Assembly (NCBI RefSeq): GCF_019145475.1 | Contig: NZ_JAHTKI010000022.1 | Coordinates: 1 to 64,000 of the forward strand | DNA length: 64,000 bases | Source of the DNA: Pseudomonas botevensis | GTDB lineage: Bacteria > Pseudomonadota > Gammaproteobacteria > Pseudomonadales > Pseudomonadaceae | Direction: 5' to 3' | Shown: positions 8,069-18,100 of the stretch, one piece after another | Layout of the letters: the number at the start of each line of letters is the position of its first letter | Position numbering within the stretch: the first letter of the stretch is position 1 | Program-made: the position numbers and the translations under genes | Notes under the pieces: model-generated | Database searches by the model: none | The model's input: the letters and a program-made list of their open reading frames with translations, nothing else | What the model was told of the DNA's origin: nothing

Positions 8069-10591
8069 ATGTTCCCGATGACACCCATCGCGGTTGCGCT
8101 TGCGTTGCTGTTTTGTGCCAGCGCGGCGGCGGCACCTGCTTCCTTGGGTACGACGCCTCGCAGCCTGCTGGCGCAGGCCAAGGGCCTGCCGGCAGATTTC
8201 GAGGAGCATTTCTTCGATGTTCCCCTGGCGGTGCGCATCGAGCTCGACCAGCAACCTCTGGGCGAAGCCCTGGTCGTGCTGTCGCGCGATGACCGCATCA
8301 CCCTGCTCGAATTCACCGACACCAGCGAGAACCGCTACGGCCCGGCCGAGCGGGAGAGATGGGCCAGTTACCTCAAGCCCGGCGTAGCGCTTGGCGATTG
8401 CACCGGGTCTTGCCCGGACAACGTGCTGGCGGTGCATTACAACCTGGAAAGTTCGCTGGTTTCGATCCTCACCCGCGACGCCGAGCGCGATCTCGAGGCC
8501 CGGCGTTATTACGAGCAGCCAGAAGCCGGCAGCAGTGGCCTGATGGTGCGCAACCAGCTCAACCTCAACGGTGGCGAAGGCCAGGATCTGGGCGGGCGGT
8601 TTGGCCTGGAAGCCAGCGGCAGCCTGGGCAACTGGAGCCAGACGTTCAACATGCAGGTCGCGCGCATGGGCGGTCCGGACGACCAGCTGTACCACGCCGT
8701 GCACGAGCTTTACACCCAGCGCGAACTGCAAGGCAGTTTCTTTCGCCTGGGCTATTTCACCCCCAATTCCGAAGGCCTGACCCGGCAGCCGCGCACGTTC
8801 GGCACCAGCCCGGACACGGCGGTCGGTGTGATGTACGGCAGCTCCGACAGCCTGGCCATCAACAACGCGATGCCCAGCGTCTATCCGATCTATGTCACCG
8901 CCAACCGTCAGGGTTCGGTGGAGATCTACCGCGATGGCCTGCTGATCAACACCCAGTCGGTGCCGGCCGGTTTGCAGACCCTCGATACCCGGCCGCTGCC
9001 CGGCGGCATTTATGAAGTGGAAGTGCGGCTGCTCGAGGACGGCCAGATCACGTCCAGCACCCAGGAGCTGGTCTACAAGCCGAACAACTGGCGCAACCTC
9101 GACGAACGCTGGCGCTACAACCTGTTTGCCGGCGAGGAAAGCAAACTGCTGAGCAACTGGGATCGCCAGGCCAGTGGCAGCACCACGGCCGGTGCGTCGA
9201 TCAACTACCTGGCGCATCCACGGGTGATCCTCGGGCTCTCGGCACGCCAGGTGCGTGAAGCGCTGCAATATGGCACGTCCATCGACTGGACCGTCGCCGA
9301 CCGATTGAGCCTGTACGCCAACGTGTACCAGACCCGGGATTACGGCACCGGCCTGGATTTGCAGAGCCTGTACAACTACGGTTCCGGCAGCCTGATCCTC
9401 AGCCACACCCGCAGCTGGCTGGACACCACCGACCTGTACGAAACCCTGCCGGACGGCACCCGCGTGCGGCAGCGCAACGTATTCATCGGCCAGACCAGCA
9501 ATTCCTCACTGTCGCTCAATCATCGGGTCGACCAGCGCAATGCCCTGAACGCGCGGGTCTCCCACAGCGAAGGCAACGTCGAAGGGGTCGGCGTCGATCT
9601 GGGCTGGAGCCGGCGCGCGGTGCTGTTCGGCAATGACGCGAACTGGCGCCTGTCGCTGTTCGACCGGCCGGGCAGTTTCAGCAGTGGCGATGATCGCAAT
9701 CGCGGCGTCGATCTGAGCCTGAACCTGGCGATCGGCGCGCCGGGTCAGCAACTGACCGGCAGCCTCGGTTCGCGCACCGACCGTGACGGTGGCCGCGACA
9801 ACAACGCCTCCCTCGGCTGGCGCCAGGATTTCAAGGATCACGTTCTGCAAAACGTCTCGGTGACCGCCCTCAGCGATACCTACGGCGTCGGTCTGTCGAG
9901 CCTGGCCAATTTCCGCACCGACAGGGTCAATGGCGACGGTTTCATCCAGCGTTCGTCCTATAACAACAACTTCACCGGCGGCCTGAACCTCGACAGCACG
10001 CTGGTGATCGGCGCACAGAAAATGCTGATGACCAGCGAATACGAAATGCGCGGCGCCGGCATGATCGTCGACGTGGAATCGGACATTGACGACGTGGTTC
10101 TGCGTGCCGACGACCTCAGTGGCGGCGGTGCGGCGTTGAAGCCGGGGCGCAATTTCATCCCGCTGACGGCGTACCAGAACAGCTCGGTGAGTTTCGACTT
10201 CGAAGGCAACCATGTGCCGGCTGCGACCATCGCCCCGGCGCGCGCCCGCTACCACCTGAACAAGGGCGGTGTGGATTACCGCAAGATCCGCGTGATGAAG
10301 ACCCTCACCGTGCTCGGTCGTCTGGTGGATGAACAGGGCCGGCCGCTCAAGGGCCATCACGTGATCAACCACGCCAGTCGCGGGGTCACCGAAGTCGACG
10401 GGTTCTTCTCGATGGAAATGAACGCCGGTTCGCCGACGCTGGAAGTGCGCCGGGAAAACCGTCTGCTGTGTCAGTTCCGCCTCGATGCGGATCGTCATCC
10501 CAGCGAAAACAACGTGTTGATGATCGGCGACTTGCGCTGCACGCCGGACACCCTCGCCGACGCGACACTCACTGAACAGAAGGCGGGTTGA
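8069..10591 (+). CDS. CS1/TcfC-type fimbrial outer-membrane usher
   Basis: The 840-residue usher secretes and assembles the alpha-type fimbria. A signal peptide ends near SAAAA-PASLG. A short N-terminal periplasmic part precedes a long beta-barrel region rich in alternating strands (roughly residues 150-680). The plug-like segment PIYVTANRQGSVEIYRDGLLI and PLPGGIYEVEVRLLEDGQ are typical of ushers. The C-terminal region (TVLGRLVDEQGRPLKGHHVIN, then LLCQFRLDAD) matches the CS1-pili formation and TcfC E-set type C-terminal domains. It is the only usher in the cluster, so all three pilins and both tips presumably pass through it. Three bases separate it from the tip gene. Confidence 0.9.
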   Translation: MFPMTPIAVALALLFCASAAAAPASLGTTPRSLLAQAKGLPADFEEHFFDVPLAVRIELDQQPLGEALVVLSRDDRITLLEFTDTSENRYGPAERERWASYLKPGVALGDCTGSCPDNVLAVHYNLESSLVSILTRDAERDLEARRYYEQPEAGSSGLMVRNQLNLNGGEGQDLGGRFGLEASGSLGNWSQTFNMQVARMGGPDDQLYHAVHELYTQRELQGSFFRLGYFTPNSEGLTRQPRTFGTSPDTAVGVMYGSSDSLAINNAMPSVYPIYVTANRQGSVEIYRDGLLINTQSVPAGLQTLDTRPLPGGIYEVEVRLLEDGQITSSTQELVYKPNNWRNLDERWRYNLFAGEESKLLSNWDRQASGSTTAGASINYLAHPRVILGLSARQVREALQYGTSIDWTVADRLSLYANVYQTRDYGTGLDLQSLYNYGSGSLILSHTRSWLDTTDLYETLPDGTRVRQRNVFIGQTSNSSLSLNHRVDQRNALNARVSHSEGNVEGVGVDLGWSRRAVLFGNDANWRLSLFDRPGSFSSGDDRNRGVDLSLNLAIGAPGQQLTGSLGSRTDRDGGRDNNASLGWRQDFKDHVLQNVSVTALSDTYGVGLSSLANFRTDRVNGDGFIQRSSYNNNFTGGLNLDSTLVIGAQKMLMTSEYEMRGAGMIVDVESDIDDVVLRADDLSGGGAALKPGRNFIPLTAYQNSSVSFDFEGNHVPAATIAPARARYHLNKGGVDYRKIRVMKTLTVLGRLVDEQGRPLKGHHVINHASRGVTEVDGFFSMEMNAGSPTLEVRRENRLLCQFRLDADRHPSENNVLMIGDLRCTPDTLADATLTEQKAG

Positions 10592-10594
10592 GCC

Positions 10595-11827
10595 ATGAAC
10601 AATTTGATCAGTGGCCTGGGCCTGCTGGCTGCGCTGGGCATGACCTCGGCCGAGGCGGCAAACCAGGAAATCCGGGCGTTGTTCCAGCCCGATTCGTCGC
10701 AGCCGAACAAGAACGTGTTCGTCAACAAGACGCCGAACAGTGGTTATTGCACGATCGATCCCAGTCAGTGCACCGACAACAACATGTTCAGTATCCAGTT
10801 GCCGATTCGCTTCGAGTCAGCCGGGCCTATCGATCCGGGCAGACCCGGTGATTCGATTGCCTTGAAGGTTCCGGCCAACTGGCGGCAATTGACGGTCACC
10901 AATCAGGTAACCGGGGAATCCGAAACGGTCGAGGTGCGGATCATCGGCGTCGGCTCGCGATATGTCCTCAGTCAGTCGGCTGCCAGCCTGGTGGGCGTGA
11001 CGAACATACTGGAAGGTCATCAGAAACTGTGGACCAACAGCAGTTGGGTCTACGCGCCTGCGCCGTGCAGCTACAGCGGTGTCGGGTTTTACTCACCGGA
11101 GACCTACCGATTCTTCTGGAAGGCGCCCGTGGAGGATTCATGTACGAAGGTCGCCGCCTACCGGATACCGACAATGGCCTTCGATTCCCTGGATTTCGCC
11201 TACGAGTTGCGCACACCCAATCCGCTGGGCATGTCCTCGGGCTTGTACACCGGTTCGCTGACTTACACCGTCGGCCCCTCGGGTGATTTTCAGATGGGTT
11301 CGATGATGATCCCCAATGACAGCAACATCACCCTGGACTTCGTGCTCGACGTGCAACACACCCTCAAGGTCGAGCTGCCGCCGGGGGGGGACAAGGTGCA
11401 GATGGAGCCCGAGGGTGGGTGGCAACGCTGGATCAATGACGGGAAAAAACCGACGTATATCTACCGCGACCAACAGTTCTTCATCTCCTCGTCGACGCGT
11501 TTCAAGGTGATGTTGCAATGCAGCGCAGCAGGTACGGGAGCTACGCTTTGCGACATGGGCGGCAGTGCCGGGCACTCGCGGTTTGCGATCAGGATGATTC
11601 TGCCCGACGGCATTGTCATGCCAGGCAACAACTACCCCAGCAGCTACGCTTTTCCGCTCTACAACAACCTGTGGACCGGACCTTTCGAGCCGATGCGCTA
11701 TGTCGATCGCAAGCCCGGCATCCTGCGCTTCTACATGGAAAGCTGGGACATCGACTTCATGCTCAGGCCCGGCCTGAACGGCACGATGCGCGGCAACGCC
11801 ACCATCATCTGGGACTCGGAGGTTTGA
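10595..11827 (+). CDS. CblD/CfaE-family fimbrial tip adhesin 1
   Basis: This 410-residue minor subunit is expected to cap the fimbria and bind the target surface. It has a signal peptide (LISGLGLLAALGMTSAEA) followed by the family opening NQEIRALFQPD and the FVNKTPNSGYC-TIDPSQC cysteine pair. The later blocks DFAYELRTPNPLGMSSGLYTG, TLDFVLDVQHTLKVELPPGG and the terminal ATIIWDSEV are shared almost exactly with tip adhesin 2 at the end of the cluster. A G8 homopolymer (11393-11400) lies inside the gene at codons for PPGGD; slippage there would truncate the protein after about 270 residues, suggesting possible phase variation. Confidence 0.88.
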   Translation: MNNLISGLGLLAALGMTSAEAANQEIRALFQPDSSQPNKNVFVNKTPNSGYCTIDPSQCTDNNMFSIQLPIRFESAGPIDPGRPGDSIALKVPANWRQLTVTNQVTGESETVEVRIIGVGSRYVLSQSAASLVGVTNILEGHQKLWTNSSWVYAPAPCSYSGVGFYSPETYRFFWKAPVEDSCTKVAAYRIPTMAFDSLDFAYELRTPNPLGMSSGLYTGSLTYTVGPSGDFQMGSMMIPNDSNITLDFVLDVQHTLKVELPPGGDKVQMEPEGGWQRWINDGKKPTYIYRDQQFFISSSTRFKVMLQCSAAGTGATLCDMGGSAGHSRFAIRMILPDGIVMPGNNYPSSYAFPLYNNLWTGPFEPMRYVDRKPGILRFYMESWDIDFMLRPGLNGTMRGNATIIWDSEV

Positions 11828-11871
11828 CGCTCCGTGCCTGCTCAATTTCATTTTTCAGAGGATCAAAGACG

Positions 11872-12615
11872 ATGAAGCGTCTGAGTTTGCTGTGGCTGTT
11901 CGCCGGGGTCTGCACGACTGCCCACGCCGGGCCGCAGATCAATGTCGGCACGGTGTACGACTACCTCGACGGCAGCAAGAGCACCTACCTGAAACGGGTC
12001 TTCAACAGCGGCGACAGCACCGCGTTCGTCAAGGTCAATGTGCTGGAAATCGTCTACGAGGCCGATGGCACGCCGAAGGAAATTCCGGTCGAGGCCTCGG
12101 CCGACGGCACCTCGCGCAACGGCCTGATGGCCAGCCCGGCGCGGCTGATCATCCCGGCCGAAGGCATGCAGGGCACGCGCCTGTTGTACATGGGCGAGCG
12201 TGAGCGCGAGCGCTATTTCCGCGTGCGGTTCGTGCCGGTGGTGCCGGAAAAGGAAGACGACTTCGTGGTCTCCAGCGAGGAGCGCGAGAACTACAAGAAG
12301 ACCTTGTCGGCCGGGGTCAACGTGATGACCGGGTTCGGCACGGTGTTCTTCGTCCGTCCGCTCAACGCGCGCTACGACACGCAGATCAACGACAGCGCGA
12401 GCCGTTATGAAGTGAAAAACAACGGCAACACCGTGCTGGTGGTCGACGAATTCAAGAGCTGTTCGCTGACCGATGAAACCGACTGTGGCGCCACCGTCAA
12501 ACACCACGTACTGGCCGGGCGCACGTTCGGCTTCGACAAGGAGCAGGGCCGCGAGTACCGCTTCAAACTGGTCGAAGGCGAGCGCAGGCAGGATCTCAAG
12601 GTCGTGAGCCGCTGA
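11872..12615 (+). CDS. CS1-type periplasmic pilus chaperone
   Basis: The 247-residue chaperone donates a strand to folding pilins in the periplasm and hands them to the usher. A signal peptide ends TTAHA-GPQINVG. The mature protein is a two-domain immunoglobulin-like chaperone: edge-strand region around KSTYLKRVFNSGDSTAFVKVN, then LMASPARLIIPAEGMQGTRLLYMG, then domain 2 with FFVRPLNARYDT and a disulfide-type pair CSLTDETDC. I start at the ATG in the ATGAAGCG context, preceded by AGAGGA, not at the longer open frame. It is the single chaperone in the cluster, placed fourth, whereas classical CS1 operons begin with the chaperone. Confidence 0.88.
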   Translation: MKRLSLLWLFAGVCTTAHAGPQINVGTVYDYLDGSKSTYLKRVFNSGDSTAFVKVNVLEIVYEADGTPKEIPVEASADGTSRNGLMASPARLIIPAEGMQGTRLLYMGERERERYFRVRFVPVVPEKEDDFVVSSEERENYKKTLSAGVNVMTGFGTVFFVRPLNARYDTQINDSASRYEVKNNGNTVLVVDEFKSCSLTDETDCGATVKHHVLAGRTFGFDKEQGREYRFKLVEGERRQDLKVVSR

Positions 12616-12639
12616 CCCTTCATGCAACAGGGAACGAAC

Positions 12640-13140
12640 ATGAACAAACAATGGGTCGCCGCCGTGATGGCGGCAATGACGGGGCTGATGGTCGGCACCA
12701 CGTGGGCAGCGCGGGAAACGCTGAACTTCGAGGTTTCGGTGACCGTCCCCAGCCGGCCGTTCTACATCATTCCGTCCGAGCCTGACTGGATCCATCGCCC
12801 GCAGCATTTGCTGTGGAACTACCCGGATTCGACCCTGGGCAGTTTCAGCAGGAATTTCGATGTGCGCCACGACACCAGCGCCATCGAAGCACGCCTGGAA
12901 ACGCCGCCGCATCTGGCCACCGGCAGGCCGGGAGAAATCATCGGGCTGCGAGTGCGCTTCAACGGCATCGAACTCAGCGACCAACCGGCGTTTCGCCAGG
13001 TGCTGAGCAAGGAAGAAGCGGCTGCGGGCAAGCGCGTGGCACTGGAAATCGACCCGATCACACCGGTCGGTGGCTATCGCCCCGGCGAATACAGCGGCAA
13101 CGTGCTGATGCTGTTCAACGCCCGGGCACCGGGGGAATGA
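12640..13140 (+). CDS. CS1-type fimbrial subunit (pilin 2)
   Basis: This 166-residue secreted pilin is a paralogue of pilin 1. A signal peptide ends GTTWA-ARETLNF. The mature part contains FYIIPSEPDWIHRPQHLLW, SFSRNFDVRHDTSAIEARLE and the closing YRPGEYSGNVLMLFNA strand. It is closest to pilin 3, with which it shares IPSE.DWIH..Q and FDVR.D.SAIEARLE. The start at MNKQW has an AGGGA motif at suitable spacing. A rho-independent terminator lies 54 bases past its stop, making it the last gene of the first transcription unit. Confidence 0.85.
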   Translation: MNKQWVAAVMAAMTGLMVGTTWAARETLNFEVSVTVPSRPFYIIPSEPDWIHRPQHLLWNYPDSTLGSFSRNFDVRHDTSAIEARLETPPHLATGRPGEIIGLRVRFNGIELSDQPAFRQVLSKEEAAAGKRVALEIDPITPVGGYRPGEYSGNVLMLFNARAPGE

Positions 13141-13193
13141 ACGGCGTCGGCCATTGATCGAGGAAGGAGCGATCGCGGTCGCCGCCCATCCAC

Positions 13194-13219
13194 AAAACCG
13201 CCAGGGAGGCGGTTTTTTT
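13194..13219 (+). terminator. Rho-independent terminator inside the fimbrial cluster
   Basis: AAAACCGCC and GGCGGTTTT form a perfect 9-base stem around AGGGA, with the T-run continuing to 13219. It lies between pilin 2 and pilin 3, and the Shine-Dalgarno of pilin 3 (AAGGAAG) follows about 12 bases later. It therefore separates the core fimbrial operon from the pilin 3 and tip 2 module. Confidence 0.85.
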
Positions 13220-13241
13220 ATCGATGCAAAAAGGAAGTGAC

Positions 13242-13745
13242 ATGATCAAGCAAGCGGTCATTGCCGTCTCCGTGGGCGTGTCGCCGCCCCTGGCGGAATC
13301 GGCGTTAGCGGCGCAGGAGAAACACGTCTTTGAAGTCTCGGTAGACATTCCGACCCTGGAATTCTATGTGATACCGAGCGAGTCGGACTGGATTCACCTC
13401 CAGCAGGCGTTGCCCTGGAATCTCGCGACCTCGACCCTGGGCAGCCTGCGCAAGAACTTCGATGTGCGCACCGACAGCAGCGCCATCGAAGCGCGCCTGG
13501 AAAGCTTCGCCATTCTGTCCAGCGGCCAGGACTCGCGGGACGACATCAGTCTGCGGGTCACCTTCAACGGGGTGGAGCTGAGCCACAACCCGACTCCGCG
13601 CCAGGTGGTTTCGCGCGAGGAAGCGGTGGCGGGCAAGCGCGTGTTGCTGCAAATCGAACCGAGGCCGCATGTCGAAGGTTATAAGCCGGGGGATTACTAC
13701 GGCAGCGTCAACATCATTTTCAATGTCGCGGCCCCGACGGGCTGA
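13242..13745 (+). CDS. CS1-type fimbrial subunit (pilin 3)
   Basis: This 167-residue pilin has a signal peptide (AVIAVSVGVSPPLAESALA) and a mature part very like pilin 2: VSVDIPTLEFYVIPSESDWIH, SLRKNFDVRTDSSAIEARLE, VAGKRVLLQIEP and YKPGDYYGSVNIIFNVAAP. The start at MIKQA is supported by AAGGAAG seven bases before. It directly follows an internal terminator, so its expression depends on read-through or on a promoter I cannot see. Together with the next gene it looks like a duplicated pilin and tip cassette that borrows the usher and chaperone of the main operon. Confidence 0.85.
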   Translation: MIKQAVIAVSVGVSPPLAESALAAQEKHVFEVSVDIPTLEFYVIPSESDWIHLQQALPWNLATSTLGSLRKNFDVRTDSSAIEARLESFAILSSGQDSRDDISLRVTFNGVELSHNPTPRQVVSREEAVAGKRVLLQIEPRPHVEGYKPGDYYGSVNIIFNVAAPTG

Positions 13746-13779
13746 TTGCCTGCAGCGCTGTTCAAGCAAGGAGCGGGTA

Positions 13780-15018
13780 ATGGTTTCAGGATGCAAGAGA
13801 GCAAGAGTGTGGGTCGGTGCGTGTGTCTGGTTGTTATCAGCCATGGCCCATGGCGTGACTCAGGAAATCCGCGCGGTGTATGTGCCTGATCCGGCTAATC
13901 CGCAGATCAATACGTTCATCAATCAGACGCCGCCGAGTGGTTATTGCGCGACGTTCCCCAATGACTGCAAGCCGTTGTCGGGGGTGCGGTTGCCCCTGCG
14001 TTTCGCCTCGGTGCAGGCGATCGTGCCCGGCTCCCCGGAGCGCAACGGGGCGATGTTCAGCATGCCCGCGCAGTGGCGCAGCCTGGTGGTTTCCCATGTG
14101 TTCACCGGTGAGGCGGCCACGGTCGAGATGCGCATAGGCGGGTTCGGTTCGCAGTACGTGTTGAGTGACACGGCGGTCAATCTGACGGGTGAGTCCAATG
14201 ACGAGCGCGCTCATGAAGCGCTGTGGGGGGGCCGGTCCTGGTGGTTCGTGACACCGCCCTGCAAAGGGGCGGCAATGTTCTCCTACGGGCCGGAGTTCTA
14301 CCGGTTTTTCTGGCGAGCCCAGGACGTCGGCACCTGTGCCAGGCAGGCGGCATTCACTATTCCGTGGATGTCGTACGGGTATCTGGATGTCGGTTACGAG
14401 CTGCGTACGCCGGACCCGTTGCAGATGTCGTCCGGGCTGTACGTCGGCGAGTTGCGCTACAGCATCGGGCCGGGCATGGACATCGACACCGGCGACAACA
14501 TGCTGCCGGACAGCGCCGAGGTGACCTTCCGTTTCGTGCTGGATGTCCAGCATGTGCTCAAGGTCGACCTGCCGCCGGGTGGCAACAAAGTCGAGCTGAT
14601 ACCCCAGGGCGGCTGGCAGGCCTGGCTGCAGAGCGGTCGCCGGCCCGAGCGGTTGTTCCGTGACCAGACGTTCAACATCTCCACCTCTTCGCGGTTTCGC
14701 ATGTCCATCGAATGTGAGCATGCGGGCATCGGCGGATGCAGTTTGCGGGATGCGCAATCCGGCAGCATTTTTCCCCAGGTCAACATGAGCGTCAGCCTGC
14801 CCCTGAGCATCACTGACGACAAAGGCCAACCGGTGCAGAAACGACGCTTGACGGAAACCTCGACCGACGCGGTGTTTCAACCGGCGCTGTACGTCGACCG
14901 CGCGCCGGGCGTGCTGCACTTCGAAGTGCCGAGCCATTACATGGAAAACATGATCGAACCCGACAAGGCGAAGCGCTTTGCCGGCAAGGTCACGGTGATC
15001 TGGGATTCGGAGGTCTAG
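13780..15018 (+). CDS. CblD/CfaE-family fimbrial tip adhesin 2
   Basis: This 412-residue tip adhesin is a paralogue of tip 1. The start at MVSGCKRAR has AAGGAG before it, and a signal peptide runs to AMAHG. The mature part opens VTQEIRAVYVPDPANPQ with the SGYC-ATFPNDC pair and closes VTVIWDSEV. Shared internal blocks include YELRTPDPLQMSSGLYVGEL and VLDVQHVLKVDLPPGGNKVE. The middle and C-terminal thirds differ more from tip 1, fitting a different receptor. A G7 run (14225-14231) lies in the coding region; the G8 site of tip 1 is interrupted here (GGGTGG). Two hairpins follow the stop. Confidence 0.87.
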   Translation: MVSGCKRARVWVGACVWLLSAMAHGVTQEIRAVYVPDPANPQINTFINQTPPSGYCATFPNDCKPLSGVRLPLRFASVQAIVPGSPERNGAMFSMPAQWRSLVVSHVFTGEAATVEMRIGGFGSQYVLSDTAVNLTGESNDERAHEALWGGRSWWFVTPPCKGAAMFSYGPEFYRFFWRAQDVGTCARQAAFTIPWMSYGYLDVGYELRTPDPLQMSSGLYVGELRYSIGPGMDIDTGDNMLPDSAEVTFRFVLDVQHVLKVDLPPGGNKVELIPQGGWQAWLQSGRRPERLFRDQTFNISTSSRFRMSIECEHAGIGGCSLRDAQSGSIFPQVNMSVSLPLSITDDKGQPVQKRRLTETSTDAVFQPALYVDRAPGVLHFEVPSHYMENMIEPDKAKRFAGKVTVIWDSEV

Positions 15019-15079
15019 CCCGGTGGGAGGGCTAGACCGCGATAGTGGTGGGCCTGCACAGGGACTGTGCGGGCCTTTT
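15012..15079 (+). terminator. Double-hairpin terminator of the fimbrial cluster
   Basis: GGTCTAGCC (15012-15020) and GGCTAGACC (15030-15038) form a perfect 9-base stem that includes the stop codon of tip 2. Next, GGCCTGCACA (15051-15060) and TGTGCGGGCC (15066-15075) form a second stem followed by TTTT. The second hairpin is the canonical terminator; a REP follows at once. Confidence 0.8.
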
Positions 15080-15080
15080 C

Positions 15081-15104
15081 GTGGGCAAGCCCACTCCCAC
15101 AAAA
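15081..15104. repeat. REP palindrome
   Basis: GTGGGCAAGCCCACTCCCAC followed by AAAA is the P. fluorescens REP core. It sits between the fimbrial terminator and the convergent NEL effector gene. Confidence 0.75.
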
Positions 15105-15122
15105 GCGATATGTTCCAGGGCT

Positions 15123-18100
15123 TCAGATCCCGGCGCGCTCCATGGCCTCGCGGGTCAGTCGGCGGGCGAGTTGCTTTTCCTGTTCGCCGATGTCTGCATT
15201 CAACCGGGCGATGGTTTCCTCGGACATTTTCTGCGGGGTGAACACCACGTCATCCGGGATGGATAACTTGTGCGCGATCTCGGCGACTTTCTGTCGGCGC
15301 AACGCGCGTTCGGCGTAGGGCAGGTCGGCCGCCTCGACCCACTGCGCCTGGGCGGTCTGCAACTCCACCAGCAGATCGATCTTCTCCAGGCAGGCATCGG
15401 TGTTGGCGCGCATTTCCCCAGGGTGGGTTTCCTCCAGATAGTCCCTCCAGAATTTCTGTTCGAGCATCTGGTCGACCAGGCCATTGCCTCGTTCTTCGGC
15501 AAGGATCTTGGCGTAGGCCTTTTCGATGGTCTCTTCGTTGACGCCGCTGACTTGCTGAAACTTCATCGCTTCGGATTGCCACGGCAATTCCAGGCGTTTG
15601 GCCAGTCCGGTCTCGTAGGCCAGATGCACTTCGACTTCATCGGGATTGCCACCGCGTTTGGCGATATCGGCCTGGGCGATTTCGCCGACTTTGCTCAGGC
15701 GTGCCTTGCCTTTGGCTAGGGTGACCATTTTGCTTTCCAGTTCCGCAGGCGTTCGGGAAAACATACGGGCTTCGGACTCCAGCACGTGGATGCCCATGTT
15801 GTTGAACAACTGCGCCCCGGCGTCTTCGCAGCCCTCGGGTTCGGTGGACATGATGAACAGCTTTTCACGCAACGCGTCGTCGATATCCGCCGCCTCGACC
15901 ATTCGCCAGACGCGTTCGGTCAGTTGATCGTTGGCATCGCCGCCCTGCAGGTAGTCGGCGGATTGAGTCAGGTTCTGCAAGACCTTGAAGAAACCCTCGG
16001 ACTCGGATTCGCTGGCCAGGTCGTGCCAGGCTTCGGGTCGGTAAGCACCCACCCCGGGGGTTTCATCAAGGGTCGTGGTATCGGTGTGGACCGGCCAGCG
16101 TTCGAGCAGGTCGGCGGCTGCCGTCGAATAGACCGGGTAGGGGTGCATGCCGACTGACTGTCGGTATCGTTCGTAGGCCGAGCGGGTCGACGCCGTCATC
16201 CAGTCTGGATAGAGAAGGGTACGGGCAATCAGGCGTGCATCGTCGGAGCCGGGTCGCACCTCGGGTATGTATTTGATCTGATTGCCGCCCAGGCTCAGAT
16301 AAAACTCACGGGGCCGGGGTTTGTCGAACAGCCCCGGCGGCCAACTGTCGATGCCGGTGTTTCTCAGGCTCAGAATCCGCAGCCTCGGCATCCGTCCGAT
16401 GTAAGGCACGGTGTCCAGCGGCGTGTTATCCAGGCGCAGGGTTTGCAGATGCGTGAGATTGCTCACTTGTCGCGCTGTGGCAGGCGTCAACGGCATCGGG
16501 TTGTTGTTCAGCCGCAAGTCTTCCAGTCGATACATCTTGCCAACGCTCTCCGGCAAGGCCTTGAGGCCGCAGTTTCTGGCGCTGAACTGGCGCAGGTGAT
16601 GGAAGTCTTTCAACAGCCCTTCGGGCTTGGGCGAAAAAATCTGGCCATCGAGATTCAATGAGGTGATCTGTTCGAGGTAAGGCTTGAGGGCTTCCGGCAT
16701 CTGGTTCCACCAATGCTGGAGATTATGGGGCACGCCATCCGTGGACAGATTCAGTGCGTAGCCGCTCTCAAGGCTTCTGTTGCGTTCGCCGAACACGTCG
16801 GATGCGCGACTGAAACATTCCAGCAGTTGCCTGGCGAGAAAACGTCCGCCCTTGCGTTCATAGGTGATGTAAGAGTTGGGCACTGCTTCGGGACCCGCCG
16901 GGTCCCAGCCCGCCAGGTTTTCCTGGCGCCAGTTCTCGAGGATGTCCTGCAAACGGTCGTATTCGGTCTTCAGCTGGTCGATTTTTCCATGCGCATCGCC
17001 GGTGGCGTCCAGCGAACGGCAGAACCGCTCGACCTCGGCGTCGGTGAAATGCGGATACAGGTTTCTGACTTTATCCTCCACCGTTTGCGGCTCGCGGGAC
17101 TGGTTGGCGCCACGCACCAGCAGCTCGATCTGTCTGGGCACAACCGGGCGGATCGGCTTTTCCGCCAACAGCGTCCGGCGTTCGGCCGGCAGATCGGTCT
17201 TGACCCTGATCCATTGCCTGAACATTTGCCCTTGCCCGCTGCGATAGCCCAGTGCGGCGCGTTTTTCCTCGGGCATGGCCCAGAGCAAGGCTTCATAAAA
17301 ATCAGTGGCCCCGTGCAGTTGTTTGCTTTCGCCGTCGAACACGGCATAACGCCCCTGTCGATCGCGAACCAGCACCCGTACGGTCGCGGCGTCCGTACCT
17401 CCGGCGCTGCTGCGCAGCTCACCGGCAGGGTGGCCGTTGCGTAACTCGATGCGCAGGTTTTCGTAGGTGTCGGTGTGAAACTTCAGGGCATTGAGGGCCA
17501 GGCGTTCGGTGTCGGCGGTCAGCAGTTCCGGCTCATACAAGCCTTCGTTGGCGCGGGTGGTCATTACCTCGAAAGCGATCTCCCGCGCCTGGTTTTTCAG
17601 GCGCAGGGGAATGCGTTGCTCTTCGTCCATGACCTTGTGTTCGTCGGCGCTGGCCTGCTCGACCAGGGTTTCGGCAAGCGGTGCCGGCAGTGGCGGGTAC
17701 TGCTGCTGGAGCAGGGTGGCCTCGGCATCATGGGAGCGGTTCTTGAACCGGTACTGATAGTCGAAGATGTCAGCGGTGCGGCTGTTCGCGATGTGCGCGA
17801 GCCGGTCGCGCAAGGCCTGCGCCCGCTGTTCCTTCGGGTACTCGCTGCCGAGCAGCGACTGCATGTCGGCGTCATCGAGAAACGCCACGAGGCGTTCCGG
17901 GAGTTTGTTGTCCATCACGTCACCAATGCCGATAGACAGCGTCTGACTGTCGCTGGCATGGGGGTTGCCGTACACCCGAGAGGCGCCAGTGAGGTCATTG
18001 TGTTCGCAGATTTTCAGCGCCTTGTCGGCGGGCCAGCCCGGCATGTCCGGCACCGTTCGGTCGAACCAGTGAGCCTCCGGGGGGAGCGGCTGCCCGGTGC

